From the NCBI GenBank assembly GCA_902702965.1, contig CACRXP010000167.1:1068315-1132314 (forward strand): DNA of 64,000 bases, given 5' to 3'. Source of the DNA: Spirometra erinaceieuropaei. Its lineage: Eukaryota; Platyhelminthes; Cestoda; Diphyllobothriidea; Diphyllobothriidae. The notes under the pieces were generated by a model. That model was not told where the DNA came from. It saw only the letters and a list, made by a program, of their open reading frames with translations, and did not search any database. Shown piece after piece: positions 46,526 to 60,845 of the stretch (position 1 is its first letter; the number at the start of each line of letters is the position of its first letter). The position numbers and the translations under genes were made by a program.

Positions 46526-48224
46526 CAAATCTGGAGGTCAGGTCTTAGCGCATGCAAATATGCAGGATTATCCAGAAATAGTTTTATTGCGTAGACATTT
46601 GTTTGACTTTTGGTTGCTGACATTTTTCGATGTGTTTTTAAACTTTGGTGCGTTTTATAGTTTTCCACATCAGGAACTTTATAAAGCAAATTACGAATTC
46701 ATGTGAATGCATAGTGACAGAAAGAAAATTTTTATTTTAAATGCTGAGCTCATCCTGTATGCATAAATGTGCGCATTTGCGCGGTTCTCCATTCCTTGAC
46801 TTGACTTATGGTTGGGAGAAATTTCTAACGAACTGCTCATGCGTTTATTATCAGTTCTACCGAATGCTTAACTGAGGTCTGCACATTTAGCCTTCAACGA
46901 CTCCTATTTATGTCTGTCTGGTCGGTTGTTGGGGAGTCGTTTACAAGAAAAGCACACTGCTAATCTAAAGAAAAACTACAGATCCGCGCGTCCGTACCAG
47001 ATGCACATTCAGGCAACAAAATGGACTTGTATACGACTAAACTACACCCCGTAAATGCTGCGGATGTAGTTGCTACTATGTCAACTTTAATTAGAGACGG
47101 CGTATCTACCTCTAGAATGGCGAAAACACAAGATCTATACGAACGCTGCTGTGGATAGCTGTTTTAGCCTTCGATGCTTGAAACTTAGCTATCTAATTCA
47201 GGCAGCTAGGCTGTGTGCACAAATCAGCGCAGTGACAATGCGTGCGACCACTAACGCCTTTACGTCATGCTAAACACAACGCTCTGTGTGAACAACAAAG
47301 TGCACAATTACGACATATCTGACTGTTAAAAGAAGGCGATCGCATGTCTAAAGCGTAACCTGTTCCGTTCCCAAGACAGCTTGTCCAGAATAGACGTTAA
47401 CAGGTTTGCTTTACGGACGAGATGCTTTTCCTGACGATGCCTCTCGGGAAGCTGACATAATACGTAATGTGCTACTATCTTGGCTCAATTGCCCAAACTA
47501 AACTTACCTTATTCAGCCAGAGTTCTGTGGGATCCAGGAGACAACATAAACTTTCATGCTCAAAGGAATTCACATCGGAAAGAAAAGGCGAAGCAAAATC
47601 ATTGTAGGGCGTATAACGTCCTTTATTTTGCACACATTGAATGAGAGTTAATTCCCGGGCACATACGACTGATAGGAGTGTAAGAATGTATGAAATTGTC
47701 TTAGAAGTTACAAGGGGTGAGCTAGTTGTGCCTTGCTGTTTCAAAGATGTTGACATCACTTTGTCCTGAACCCCATGTGGTAGAGTTTGTGTAAAATGCA
47801 GAACCCTTGTGGGTTTAAAGACCCAAGTCTCACACAGTGTACCGTTAGCCAATAGGGTATTCGCTGCGGGTTTAAGCCGTCCTACTGAGAAAGAGAGAAC
47901 ATCATGCAACAACCCTCCATTTCGATTTTTCTAGTGGCGAACCTCCTCATTGACCGGTCCTCAGCTGAAATGGCGATACATGGACCAGGTAGTCCGCAAC
48001 TACCGTCTCGGGAGGTTCAAAGCCATGACCTCCGAGTGCGTATGATAAGACGATGTGATTGCGTACGTCTACTATGCCATGATTCAGGAAACCATGGCTC
48101 AAGTGGCCAGGAACGCGCTCGCAGTTCTCTGGCCGATGGATGCGTTCGCTTTCCCTCTAGGTATAAAGGTCGTGTGAACGATTGCCCAGTGATCTGTATC
48201 ATCATCCTCCTCTTTCTGATCCAT
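46526..48224. other. Unannotated stretch
   Basis: A 145-codon minus frame (47475-47912) and a 114-codon plus frame (47904-48248) have no recognised features. The latter runs into repeat X. No other structure was found. Confidence 0.4.
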
Positions 48225-48492
48225 TCCTGTTGTTGGTTAGAATCCTGATCAGGTGTTTGTTCTGGACCAGAGGCTGTGGCGGTACAGCCTGGAGCGGGTC
48301 CGGCCGCGCTAGCCATCTGCACCCTCTTTCGCCTTCAGCCTTGACACAGAGCTCAAGCGGGAAGGAGGGGGAATGCAGTATATGCTGTGCAAGCCTACTC
48401 TCCCAGTTAACTACTTCAGGCGTAAGTCACCGTGCCTGGTCTCACCTTGCTTTGTAGCACACTGTGGACATCATTGGCAAGGACGCCAAACC
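48225..48492 (+). repeat. Repeat X copy
   Basis: GAATCCTGATCAGGTGTTTG, TCTGGACCAGAGGCTGTGGCGG, CTTGACACAGAGCTCAAGCGG, CGTAAGTCACCGTGCCTG and CACACTGTGGACATCATTGG follow the X order from the AATCCTGG block onward. Confidence 0.65.
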
Positions 48493-49669
48493 TGAAAATG
48501 TCTTCAGAAAATAACTGCTATTTCAGAGTAGGTCAGTATATACTAAAGGCCATAGGCGCAGACTGGAGTGTGATATAGGAATATTTAAGCATAAGTCTAT
48601 CAGTCACAGAGGGATAGCGAGTACCTGCGCTGCCAGTATGGTATCTTGTAACCTGCAAATATGACAGCGGGCTGCTCGGTCAGCCCCAGTGTCTGGTAAG
48701 GGCCCCACAATTTCCTGGCGACCAACCTGCCACAAGAGTTGTATCTCTCACTGAGAGTCCATCAGTATGGCATGGTTTGAAGCCTTATCTAACCACTAAA
48801 GTCCGCCTACCCTTGCCTGTAACGAAAATAGGGAGTGGATGCACATTTAGAGAGGAAGTAGGTGGTCTCCCTATTATGTGATGGTAGCACAAAAGTCATT
48901 TTGCTGCACGAAAAAACGCAATAGGTGAGGCCTTAAAACGGCAGGTGTCTGTAAAGGACACTTTGATTTCCACGCGAAGCACATGATTTCCTCGCCTTTG
49001 GAGCCATCTAGTGCTTCCGTACATGCGCTTGCCTGCTGAAAGTCAACGTCGATACTCTTATTGAATGGAGTGGAAAAAAACATCGCGTTTTCTTCCAAAC
49101 GTACAAAATTTAGGCGGATTTCAAAAAGAGGTAACAACACCCGACTTTGCATTGTTTCAAGCAGAATTCGAATGAGTGACTAGATAGGATCCCATTAACA
49201 GTGTGTTTATAAGTTAAAGAAACAGGAGAGGCTGCTGCAGAGACGGGTTGCAGTTGAAAAGCCGTCACGAAATTTGTTGGCCCCAATAAATTCTGCTGTA
49301 CATGCTTGTTTTCAATTCATACCGGGGAAAAAATGCTTCAAAATTCCAATTTTAAAAGTAAAAACAAAAGACCGTGAGTGACGTATAGGGTAAATGAGAA
49401 CCTTCCGTTGTGGTGGACCAACAGCCTGGTACTTCAGAGAGATTATGCGGGAACATATAACTCTGCGGAAGATGATTTCATAAAACCATGTAATACAGAG
49501 AGAAATAACTGACTTTACACGCGGAGACTAAAATAGCTGCCAGATCTTGTCAGATACAGACCTGGCAAATAGTTCACACAAACAACGAGAAGTCAAACTG
49601 CACCGCAGAGGACATATTCTAAATGTAAGCCATATCAAATCTGAAATATTGTCTTCAGTCGTCCTGAAT
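48493..49669. other. Unannotated stretch
   Basis: One 92-codon minus frame (48874-49152) without motifs. No repeat family is recognised. Confidence 0.4.
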
Positions 49670-49840
49670 CTGTCATGCCACCGGACCCAGGAGAATGAGG
49701 GACCATAAGATGCGGCGCAAATTTGCCCTCTTTGTAAATTAATTTACGCGCAAGTTTCCCTTTCTGTGCTCACCACGCTGTGGACCACACGGTGGACACT
49801 GTCGTTCGTAATGTACAAACTATATGGGTGTTGCCGAAAA
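49670..49840 (+). repeat. Repeat X, 3' portion
   Basis: ATGCCACCGGACCCAGGAGAA, ACGCGCAAGTTTCCCTTTCTG and CCACACGGTGGACACTGTCG match the 3' blocks of X, more diverged than at 26780. An FB half element starts 33 bp downstream. Confidence 0.5.
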
Positions 49841-49872
49841 TTTTGGTAGACAACTACGCATTTCGATTATGG

Positions 49873-50310
49873 TAGTAGAGTAGGCGGGCTAACGCATAAA
49901 ATGTCAACAGAAATTCCGAAATGCGTTTTTTTCTCGAAAAGATTAATTAAGTAGGGTTGTGCAATTAATCATCGTACAGTCTTATTCCATAATAATTCAA
50001 TTGTCCCTGAATGCCGGCTTTCAGATGAACTTCTGTTCGGCTTCATGCAAAAAACGACATCTTTTAGAAATGACTATTTGAATTTTTCGCATTGATTTTC
50101 AATGCCCTTAGATATTCCCTTATATTTCATAGAAAACATGCGTAAATTATTCATTACCCTGCTCATTTGCTAGAAAATGACGTCTTTCTTCAATTTCATA
50201 CTCGAAAGAAGGGTATAATTTGATTTTCAAAAACTCTTCCAATTCCGGAATAATTTTGAGCTCGGCCTCTCGTTTAAACTGCATTCCCCGGAGAGAATCT
50301 AAACTGTGCC
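49873..50310 (+). mobile_element. FB subfamily B, left half only
   Basis: GGCTAACGCATAAAATGTCAAC, GAAATTCCGAAATGCG and CGAAAAGATTAATTAAGTAGGGTTG match the left arm at 45671. Inner blocks TTGATTTTCAATGCCCTTA and GAAAATGACGTCTTTCTTC also match. The centre reaches a GCATTCCCCGG block also seen at 59348, then similarity stops. The right arm is missing. Confidence 0.7.
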
Positions 50311-53004
50311 TTGTGCCATTGACTCGTCATGTAATTTTATTCAGTCGAAGGAAAGATTCAACGACAGCTGATGGGGGTTGAAGGATTAACAGATAACTTT
50401 ATTGCGGATGGGATACATTAGTTAAAGACTAACTTGTCAAGTCCCTGCAATCGGCCGTCCGGTTTTTTAAATGTTAACAAAACCTATTCACTCTTTTTCA
50501 GAAGAGACCTGGTGTGGTCAAACATTTTTATGACAGGTCAAAGTTGCTGGATGAACCATTGAAGGGCGCCTGCAAATGACAATTCACACCGACAGATCCG
50601 ATAAACGTTAGATTATTTCGGCTCAACTTGCAGTCCTATTAATTTAAAGATTCTCGTCATATCTATTTCTCCTTTTGTCTCCAAAAAATCCCCGTGTCTA
50701 ACAGTTTTCCCTGCTTGGAAACTCTGCTCTGCTAAATTAGGTTTGTGCCTTTGGTGAATTATACGAAAAACAATTCGCGATCACAACAAAATTTTGAGGA
50801 TTAAAATAAAAAGAATCAACGCATTTGTGATTGCCTAAGAGCAGCAGTCTAGGACAGTACAACTGACAAGCCCGACAAAAGGTTAAAAACAGGCTAGTTT
50901 ATTTGGCGCATCATGCAAGAAGATGGGGCTCTGAAATTTACAGTTGAGGTCTTTCCGGAAAGGGCGGCAAGTATGTTCGCTTGATGGCAGGAAGTAAATC
51001 ATTAGTCACGGGCTCAGGGTATAAGCACTGTTAACGCAGCACGGGTCTGGCTGATTTGTTTAAGTAAATCAAAGTCACATTTTCGTGGGGATACTGGATG
51101 GGAATGGTGTAACCGCGTGCCGGTGAAGGTAGCCAGCGTCCCTCCCCACCTTTCCGTGGCTGACATCTCTGCTAGTCTTGCTGGTCCTTTGAGTCTTCTC
51201 TACCATGAGCCCTCCCTGCAATTGGTCCCAGCTCTGCGTTCCCGACTGGCAGTTTGGCAGACATCTCGGAACTATCTTCCCCTTTATACGGACCAGTTAC
51301 ATCGCCTCTTTATGAGTCAATCCATGTTTCCTCGAAAAACAGGTTATAAGCATCTAAAACTCCTCCCCTATTATATTCAAACACACACGTTTGGCATGAT
51401 GCTTAACGCCTAAATTCATCGCTATTATTGCCATAAAACTACCCAGAGTGCTTTGTCTAACCGAGTGTATGCGCACGTGTCGTTAACGTTGACGGCTGGT
51501 ACTAGGTTCTGCAGCATTCTTTAACAATTCCCTTCCGAAGTTACCAATTATTTGACAGAAAAATTAACGTTCGAATCTAAACCTTGAGCTGTATGTATAA
51601 CCCCATACTTTTGAACTAATTTCCTCGCAAACATATCAAAGAAACTACTGAAATCAGCGGAACACATATCTAGAATTTTATTCAGCGCGTTTAAGTAGTA
51701 TACGATAGCGTTTTAATGAGTAATAGACCCACAGGCGTCGTGGGACTCCTTTCGGACAGTCCATAAAACGCCGTTGTAATTGTAACGTTACTTGCAATCT
51801 TAATTTTGCAGACGTACGTTTTTTCGTCAACTGAACTTGTCTTTGCATGGTTCGTTAGATCGGGGGACGCAAATTCGACATTGAGACTCTAGCGACTATG
51901 AAAACCGTTGCTTCGTGCGACCATATATGATGAGCAATAATACCCTGACGCAAGTTCCCGGCATGTCCGCATGGTTTTTTTGGCTAGGCAAATGGGTGAA
52001 CGTAACGGGAAGATCTACCTTTACACCTGGACCAGGGAAGAGATTGATGGTGAAAAACTGGTAATGACAAGACTATAATTCGTGAACTGCACATAAATGA
52101 CGGGCCTTTAGTTTATAATCGATGACCTCGCAAATATTTTTGTTCTAGAAAGTAAAGAACGATACTCAATTTTAGATGCCCAAAATGTTGTAAATTTTAT
52201 TTACCCGCTTAGCCTGTTCCAGGGAATATGCTTTTGCGTTTCGCTATTTAAATCGCTTAAAAACTTAAAGTGCAATCGAAGGCACCTTGTATTTAGGTGG
52301 TTCCCTATGCCAGTATCTGTCATGGACTAAATTAGCTTATCTACACGCGTTCCTCCATTACAGGGCCAACAATTTAAATACGTGTCTCACCAAATGTAAC
52401 TAGTTGCACCTGAAATTTATTTTTCGTTCCGCATAAATCAAATGAACCGGGTGTAAACAAAAAGGTTATTATTGAAAAAGCAGGCGCTTTATCTATTATA
52501 AAAATTCAGATTTTATCTTATAGTAATAAACCCTAAGGTCAGGATCTTAAGTAAGCATTTCAAAACTTTTCTCTCCCTTGCGAATACCTCCTAACTTGTC
52601 GTGGAAAGTGCCCACCACCAACCGATTATGTCAACTACCTCACAAACAAATTCCAGCAATTAATTAAGAATATTCAACCGTAAACCTGACAAAACGTTAT
52701 TTTAATTTCGAAGTTTTTTTCGTAGATTTCTGCATGGACAGAATGTGTGTACATACATATAAAACGTAACATGAAATTTCACGTTTCCATCATTCTTCGT
52801 TTTTTTAAAAATTGTTTGCTTCCAAGAATTGTCATAGTACCACAGGTGTGCCATCTCCTCCATTGTTGGCCGAGATACTGAAATGAGGTTTCGAATCAAA
52901 CAGATTGCTTAAGCGGGATTGTCGTGTTAATTATTGTGTGGCATCATGACAAAACGATCCAAGTCAAGATCGAGCTCCTTGTCGACCGCCTGCGCAAGCT
53001 ATAC
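50311..53004. other. Unannotated stretch
   Basis: Frames 51117-51413 (plus) and 52702-52899 (minus) have no recognised features. AT-rich and without identified repeats. Confidence 0.4.
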
Positions 53005-53797
53005 CACAAAACTAACTACATAGCTAGCATGCATTTTCTCATTGATTTTTGATGCCCTGAAAATATATTTTACAAAAAACATGAGAAATTATTCTTCCTT
53101 CTACTCGTTTGGTAGAAACTCACTTCTTTTTCAAATTTTGTTCTTGAAGAACGTGTATCTTCGGGTTTTAAAAAGGTTTCTATTTGTGGAATTTTTAAGA
53201 CCGTGAAATGCCCAGTCGTGTCGCATAGCACCAGCATATTTATCAACTCTGCCTATGTAGTAGACAACGTGGTCTGCTTTCATTAGGAAATGTTGTAAGC
53301 TTTTTGGATACTCATTTAAAATGTGTGTAGAAATGTGTGATTTTCCTTTCACGGAAAGTATACGGACTGTAGTTTGGAAACCCTGAATGCAAGTGCAACG
53401 GCTCTTCAGGTCCAAAATTATCTGGAAATCGAGAAAGTCCCTTAGAAACGAAATATATGCTTTCTTAAAGTACATTATCAGAAGGCGCAAATGCTATCAA
53501 ATTGATCAAAGAAAGAATATTTTTATGTGTGTTCTTTATGGAATATAAATGAATTGTAAGAGTAGCAGAAGTCAGTAGCTAAGTTCCATGCGACATATGT
53601 AGTCATTGTTTGCGGAATATAATTTGTGGAAACGCTTGATAAGAAACTTATTCAAAAGCAGGCATCATGGCGTGAATGGAATGTGTTAACCTTATGCGAC
53701 ATGATGATTAATGCGACAGCCCTGCCAAAGAAACTTTTTGGAATTGAAAACAGATTTAAGAATTTCAGTCAGCATTTTGTGAGCTAGCGCATATTAC
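53005..53797. mobile_element. FB element lacking its left end
   Basis: It starts inside the left arm at AGCATGCATTTTCTCATTGA and passes GGTAGAAACTCACTTC and a centre with TTTAAGACCGTGAAATGCCCAGTC. It ends with the right-end block GAATTTCAGTCAGCATTTTGTGAGCTAGCGC, then GTA. The 119-codon minus frame (53131-53490) lies within the element and is not supported as a gene. Confidence 0.65.
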
Positions 53798-56700
53798 GTA
53801 CTCTTAATAGGTCTGTTATGCGTTCCTTTTACTTTAAATCGTGTATTTTTATTTTGTAAATGTTGGCTGACATATGCAAACCGGTTTCCGGGTGATAAAG
53901 GTGTTTTAACTGAGTCGGCAATTGAGTTAGCAAATCCACTGCATATTATAGGAAGGAGGTTTATTGATCAGTTTTGTTAGTCTCGTTACACACTGGTGCT
54001 CAAAAAGTCAGCTCAGGCAGATGCATAGCGACCAGAAACTATGCTGAAGACGTACCAACCAACTAGTTCATGATGGTTAATAAGCTGAAAGTGGCGATTC
54101 AAACCTGCCTTGCTATTCACCTACTTAAGCAAACATCATATTGGACGAAGGGATCACAATCAGCAGCAGTACTCTGCAAAAGGCTAGACTGCCAAAAGAC
54201 ATTCGTTGCACCACCTTTTAACAAAAAGAAAGTATTAAACTTCTTTAAAACGCGTTACAAATCCGTCATTCTGTCTACCGCAGAAAAAGCCTCCACTGGT
54301 AATTTGAACAAGACAGATTGCGTAAGAAAAGTGATGTCAATGTTAAGGGGCATTTCAGCGAACACGCCTCTATCTGGCGACCCTGGTTTCACAGAATTCA
54401 CTTACTGAAATTGCATTTAACCCCCAAGCAAAAAATAATTTCTGGAGTTCCTGCCAAATCATTGTAATTGGATGAACTAACGATTTCTGGAACATGAACT
54501 TCCTAATTTTCACAAGGTTCTCATTTCGCTGCTACTGATGGCTTTTTCAATTGTTCCGGCAAGCTACAATAAGTTCGCGTGCCTCGTTATTAATCCAGTC
54601 CGCCTACGTAGTAATCAGAAACCTTCATTCCAGACTCAAACTAATTCATGAACAAGACAAAAGGATTAGAAGTCGCGAATAAGGAGATAATGCTGCCATT
54701 TGATTTTTTGTCTCTAAACAAGCCTTTTCCTCTAGAGTTGATGAAACGATGTACTGAGGAACGCCTGCTGTCCTAAACGACAGTGAACCTGCAGAGGACT
54801 AAGAGAAACTCCTTGATATTCGTGTAACAATAAACTTTTTCCTCGCGTGCAATGCTACTTGTGGATTTGTCAATGTCTAGCATTGTGGCTGAATCTGTAG
54901 TGCAAAAACTGTATGCTACAGCTCTCCCCCCCAATTAGCCTGAAACTATGTCCAACCTATGTAGAAGATACATCTTTTTTGTCAAAAGAAGAAGGTGATT
55001 TTAATTTCATGGAGGAAGTCGACTTTCCTCTCCACTTCACCGAAAGATTGATGAACGCTAAACAATTCAGCTTGTCACATAGACAACTATTCCGAGGTCG
55101 ACTCACATTCTGAGAGCGACCATCGTATCCCATCCAAGCATTACTCTGTTTACAGCTCACAACATCAAGCTAAAACTCATTTTTCTATTAAGAGATCTTC
55201 TGCACAGAAGTAAAACGCCTTTCAAAATACCTTCTAGGACGAATATCCGCTTTTATTGCTGTTCGGCATGGACTACAGTAAAAGTATTCTAAGAAAAAAA
55301 AGTTTTTTCAGAGTTACGACAACCCAGACGCCAAAACCGACCGACTGGCGTACTCTCTCTCATGCCAAAAACATATATGTGTTTGTTGAATGATAACGGA
55401 AAAAATTATTCGACAGGTTGTTTACAAACCTACAGTCACTTTGAGCACTCAGTTGCGCATCCTAAGGACAAGGTTTGTCCTCTTACTAAAAAAGAAATCG
55501 TCGAGGGAATTGCATGTGTTAGTTTCGATGCGGTTTACAGTGACCAAACAGCAAATCCCTCTTCACCCGCATACATGCATATAAGATAACGGTAAAGAGC
55601 AGAGATAATTTACCTCAGGGGACCATACAAAACCTGCCCATAGAATACCCATTGGGATGGGAGTAAACCCGCTTTGTTGAAGCCTGCCAACCAAAGGCAA
55701 GTCACGAGTTTCTGAAAGCAGCGCCTTCAGACGTGGTAGGCCTCAATTTAGAAGCTGCGTAAAATGTTCTCAACGATGAGTGGAGACGAACACATTCATT
55801 CGGTGTTCCGGTGCTCGACTCTTCTTCTTCTCCAAATATGCATACACCTGGAACTCGAACTTTCGCCTTCATTCGTGACATTCATTCTCTACCTGGCAAT
55901 GTTGATTTTGTTGTCTGCGCGCCTCTATAAAATAAAGGCGTCAAGTCTCTTAGTGGAGACCGAGGTAATCGATCACACTAGTGGTTTCAGGTACGGAGCT
56001 TGGTACCTCAAACTGCCTGGTCCTCTTGTCGCTCTCCGGAGGTTATTAAATGTTCTTGCCCTGCCACATTTTCCGATCTCTCTGCTCTGTCTCTCTATCA
56101 CGGTTTTTTCCCATTTTCTTATCGATTTCAGGGTGAAAAATTGTTGCGGACAGGCCGTATATACATCTGAGTAAAAAATACCGCTTCCTTGCTGCAGCAA
56201 ATACGGATCTGGCTTATGTCGTCGGCTAGTTGCCGTCTACTTGAAGGGCTAATGGCAGGGTGAATCACCCTCAACGCACCAGTCTGCATCGGCTTAAATG
56301 TCATCCCCGGTCACCGTGGCTTGTGATGTGCCTGTTTTCGTTTTGCTGCATGCCGACTTAGCAGCCCAAGTTCCCTACGGTAGGCGGTGTCGAAGAGAGA
56401 CTCTGGGAGGGAACTGGGGTGGTAAATGGACGGAAACTTTACCTTCCGACGCTCATTTACGAATGCGAATAAATATGCTATCATGAATACACTGGGAAGG
56501 ACACACTTTGAATCTTGTCCGATAATGGAACCACAAGAACATTTCGGGGTACACTGTCTCGCAGCTGACGCATGCGCTGGTGCTTTACAGTGTAGAGTGC
56601 ATTTCTAAGTGGGATCAGGAGATCAGAACTCGGTGATGTAATCCTATACGATTGACCACAACTGAACATGCGACTGTCTGCGTGGGAAAAGCCCAGATAT

Positions 56701-59069
56701 ATTCATGAGAGCAAAGTGACGCCTTTAAGGGCACATTCGTGCTTGCAATGGCAGCCACGGAAGCTGGAAACCAGATCTAGATTTCCCGAGATTATCATCG
56801 TGTGCGCTAATCCTGTTGCCACGACCTTCTTATGAAAACGCTTCTGTCTGCATATTTACAGGATCTAGTATTTCGGCCTTTGAAATTTTCTCATCTCGGT
56901 CAGGTCCATCCCAATGTTTGAACAAAATATAGTATAACGAACAGAACGCATCGTCATCATCACTGGCACAGCCGTTGTCGACACTATCACTACTCCTGCC
57001 GTAATCATCAGTCTGATCGAAATCGTAACAGTCGTCCCAATTACCAAAATACTGACAATCAGAAATTATAATGAGGGAGCCCTAGTCATAACATCGGCGT
57101 CTTCACTTAATGTTCTCCATTCAACTGTCTGTTATCACACTTTGGGCCAGCGGCTAATGGGCGGTCAAAGTGTACTGTTTAAGGAAGAAAACTCATTTGC
57201 TGAATTTTGGACAAACTAGAGGAAGGGGTGCCGTTTGTTTGAAGAATCTGACTCCTACCAATTGAATAGGTTTATACTTTTTCACGGCTGCTCAAAAAAT
57301 TACCACTGTTAATGCGAATAAAATTTTGGCCAACGCATATTTAGTGTGGAATTGTAGAAACGCAGAGCAGACAGTTTTCACTCTAAGGAAAACTTGGTTT
57401 TTTGTACCGATTCATGCGACCGTCGCGCAAAAGAAAGTGGCCATCGTAGTTATAGTTCTACTTTAGTTAAATGGAAATTCACTCGCTGTGTGTTTTAAGC
57501 GGTTGAACAGCTTCCTTATTTTGTGGTAGCGTTTGGACTTCTAGCTATGCGATTTTTTGGCCTGTCATAGAAGGAAGACTTGACGTAGGATCCCGGAGAC
57601 TTATTTAGAACTTTGTGTTTCAATGGTGCCTCCTTTCAACCCATACACTAGTCTTTCCCTTCGTAGTTTTAGTTTTTTTGGAAAAAAAAGCAGATTAAAA
57701 GTAGGCTTTTAAGTGAGTCGCATTCCCTTTTTTCTGACAACCAGGAAACGCAACCTCGGCGGCTCTGAATGCACTATCCGCCGTATGTATCCTGAATGAC
57801 GTTGTACAAAAGAATGCGGACCAAGGCTTTGAGCTTAAAACTTCCGCAAGATGTAGAACTACTCACTGTTATGCAGTGGGAAATGTTAAACGACTGGATT
57901 GGCGAATAAGAAATGTCTTAATGAACAGCCTTCATTTAAGGATGACGAAAGAGCGAAACACAGGCAAATGCTTGCTTTGTGTAAAATTACGGCAATTAAA
58001 GGACATTCTGGTGTGCTAACCCGCAAAATACTGCGGTGGCGTTGATTGCGAAAAGGTCCCAAAACTCATGTTTCCCTAGAAATCTTGGAAGTTCCGAACT
58101 GGTGAAGTTGATTTAAGGAATTAAACTATGATTAAAAAGGCCCTAAAAACCCCATTTAAAACCTCATTTGGCAAAATGATGCCGCCGCTCCCTAAGGTAG
58201 CAAGTAATATGTTCAGGTAACCAACACCTCGGTTTTCGACTAGACATAAATTACAAGACAACTGCGAGCTCTAGGTTACCTCACTTCTGACTAATAGACA
58301 TAATGTCCTACTCAACGTTATAACAGGCCTATCGAAATACAGCCAATGTTCTGCGTGGCCGTTGTGTAGGTAAGCAAAGCCGCAGGCAGTATCGGCAAAA
58401 TAAACGTGTTGAAATCAAAGATCAAATTTGCTAAAAGGCATCATTCATTAGGCTGCCCCAGGCTTTAATCACGTCCCATCTCTCATCTCGACCATTTCAA
58501 AATGTTTGAGTTCTGCTGGCCTAGCAGCAGTGTACGTCGGTCATTTTGCTGCCATTTCGTGTGCGAGGATTGCACGCAAGAACGTTTACGGGATCATCGT
58601 AAAAGTTACTTAGATTGTTTAAGATCGCTCTGGGAACCGTACATGAGTACACCTAAACGGTGTCAACTGCGTCCAGTAATCTCGTACTCCATATTAGGAT
58701 AAACATCCGAATTCCATTGGACATGTTGCTGATGGCTGCGGTAATCACTCGGGAAGGAACGTGAAAAAGTGCCAATTCCAGATGCTTCCGCACCGTTATC
58801 GACGTCAGGCAGCAAAAATACACCTTGCTCTGCCACAGACGCATAAATGGTTGCATTTACAAAAATGTTTCTTTCTCGAGTTTAGAGGCCATGCTACCCT
58901 CCTTCCGATGTCAAGCCTTCAATTTTAACTTCGGCACCTAGAAAATCCGGGAGGCAAGGGACATCCTGGTTAAGTATTGCCTCGCTAGACGTCCACTAAT
59001 CTTTTACAATTTACAATGCTCTTTCTGTAATGTTTCCCGGGCCAATGTGACAGACTGTAAATGCCCAGT
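53798..59069. other. Unannotated stretch
   Basis: More than 5 kb without a supported feature. The longest frames are 55764-56174 (plus, 136 codons, two hydrophobic stretches) and 54070-54408 (plus, 112 codons). Neither has recognisable domains or clear splice context. If hidden exons exist, this is one of the places to look. Confidence 0.35.
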
Positions 59070-59908
59070 CGAGTCGATGCTGATTTTGGAAGGAATTTCT
59101 TTTCGGCTGCATGCGAAAACTATGATTTGTAAAAAGCTACCACTTAAGTAACATGCATTTTTTTCAATGCCCGTACTAATTTAACCATATTTCATAGAAA
59201 CATAAATAAGAATATTCATTCCTCTGCCCTTACAGCAGAAAATTGCGTCTTCTTCCAATTGTATACTAAACAGACGGGCATACTTAGGTTCTCAAAAGCC
59301 TTTCCAATCCTCGAATAATCTTGAACCCGACTTGTCGTCACACTTGCATTCCGGGTTTCAAACTACAAGCTGTATATTATCAGAGTACGGAAAGTCATAC
59401 ATTTGTTTACGTACTAAGAGAAGATTATATGGGGTGCATGACATTTAGCAGTGGGTTTGAGCCATGTTATTAGCTGTACAAACCACTGTGCTAAGTGCAG
59501 AGACATGACGTTTTATGAGCGGTCACTTCACGGTTTTAAAAAATCCAACAATGATAAACATCTTAAAACCAAATTATGCCCTTTCTTCGAGTATAAAATT
59601 GACAAAAGCGCAATTTTTATAGATTATGCAAAATAATTAGCATTTTTGTTCATGTTTTATGAATTTTTAAGGGCATCGAAAATCAGTGACAAAAATGCAT
59701 GCTACATACGTGGCCATTTTTTTAAATTACACTTTTTGCATGCAGCCGAAAAAAAGTGCATCCGAACGTCGGCATCCTGAGATAACCGCATTATTATAGA
59801 ATTACGTTGAATGATGAATAGTTTGACAACCCTACTTAATTATTCTTTTCGAAACGAAAACGTACATCGGATTTTTAGGTGTCATTTCATGAGTTAGTCC
59901 ACTTACTG
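59070..59908. mobile_element. FB element, subfamily B, left end lost
   Basis: Left-arm blocks TTTCTTTTCGGCTGCATGCGAAAA and ACCATATTTCATAGAAACATAAA pair with TTTGCATGCAGCCGAAAAAAAG and TTCATGTTTTATGAA on the right. The end GTCATTTCATGAGTTAGTCCACTTACTG matches the subfamily B right end. The left tip is not recognisable. Confidence 0.7.
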
Positions 59909-60627
59909 TGAGATGCGAGTACTAAGCTTCAACGTAAATCAATCAGTCAGCCACAGATGCAGCTGCTCAGTGACAACATGCTGGCGCGTTGAGGCACTCT
60001 GAAATGAACCCGAGGACAAGGTTTCTGAAACAAGGGGCCAGGCCATATTGATTCAAGATTTTGGCGGACCATTCCATGCAACAATAACATCTCAGCATCG
60101 TTCCTACACAACTTGGACCTGGGGCCGCAGAGACCGTTGGCAACTACTACCCGATAAGTACTGACGCCAAAGGATCCACTGCTCCCACTGAGGTCGTTAG
60201 CCGGATGCAGTGTTGTTGTGTGCAAATCGACCCCATTGGCGAAACTGGAAATGTACTCCTGGCTCGGTCCAGAAAACATGCAGCGGCAGTGAGCAGGAAT
60301 GACGTCAGCTCTTGGGTTGCAGCTCATTCGGCATGATCAGGCCACACCTCAAAATTTGACTAGACCGATATTTTGGTGAGACATGACAACCAAGTAAGCT
60401 GCTAACTGTTTAACTCATGGTATTTCGACCCGCAGCCAATAACAAGTGCAATGACCTCCAGTCTCAGTACTCAGCACTCAAACTTTGCCGTGTATAGCAG
60501 TTGGCGAGGACACTGGTGAACTTAGCGTTCAATGACAGTATCGGCGAGAAAACCTACTGAGTAACTGTCTTACTGCAGTGGAATTCGGGAATACAGATCG
60601 TTTCATATTATACCTAAATTTCTGATT
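59909..60627. other. Unannotated stretch
   Basis: A 126-codon minus frame (59947-60327) has an ordinary amino-acid composition but no motif I recognise, no splice evidence and no neighbours that would support it. Confidence 0.35.
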
Positions 60628-60757
60628 GTTAGGCTTAGTGTGTTACGACTACGACCAGGCTTAGAGCTAACACTACGGTTACGGCTAGTGCTAGAGTCAA
60701 CGGTATTAAGAGTACAGCTGGACTTAGGGCAAGGAGCGTTAAGGATACAGTTAGGAC
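60628..60757 (+). repeat. Degenerate GTTAGG-like tract
   Basis: GTTAGGCTTAG, GGCTTAGAGC, GGTTACGGCTAG, GACTTAGGGCAAGG and AGTTAGGAC recur at short spacing. It is the weakest of the four telomere-like tracts. Confidence 0.35.
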
Positions 60758-60845
60758 ACCTGTATAGGAACCCCACTTTTCACCTGTTGTAGGGGTGTCT
60801 ACATTTCCATGTCCAATCCACGCCATTAATAAACTCGAATTCAGA

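Noticed and set aside
54070..54408. 112-codon plus frame rich in Lys
   Set aside because: No recognised domain or splice context; AT-rich sequence easily gives such frames.
55764..56174. 136-codon plus frame with hydrophobic stretches, possible membrane protein exon
   Set aside because: No recognised family and no convincing flanking splice signals; a minus frame overlaps the 3' part. Left as unsupported.
59947..60327. 126-codon minus frame
   Set aside because: Composition is protein-like but nothing identifies it, and it sits alone between an FB element and a simple repeat.
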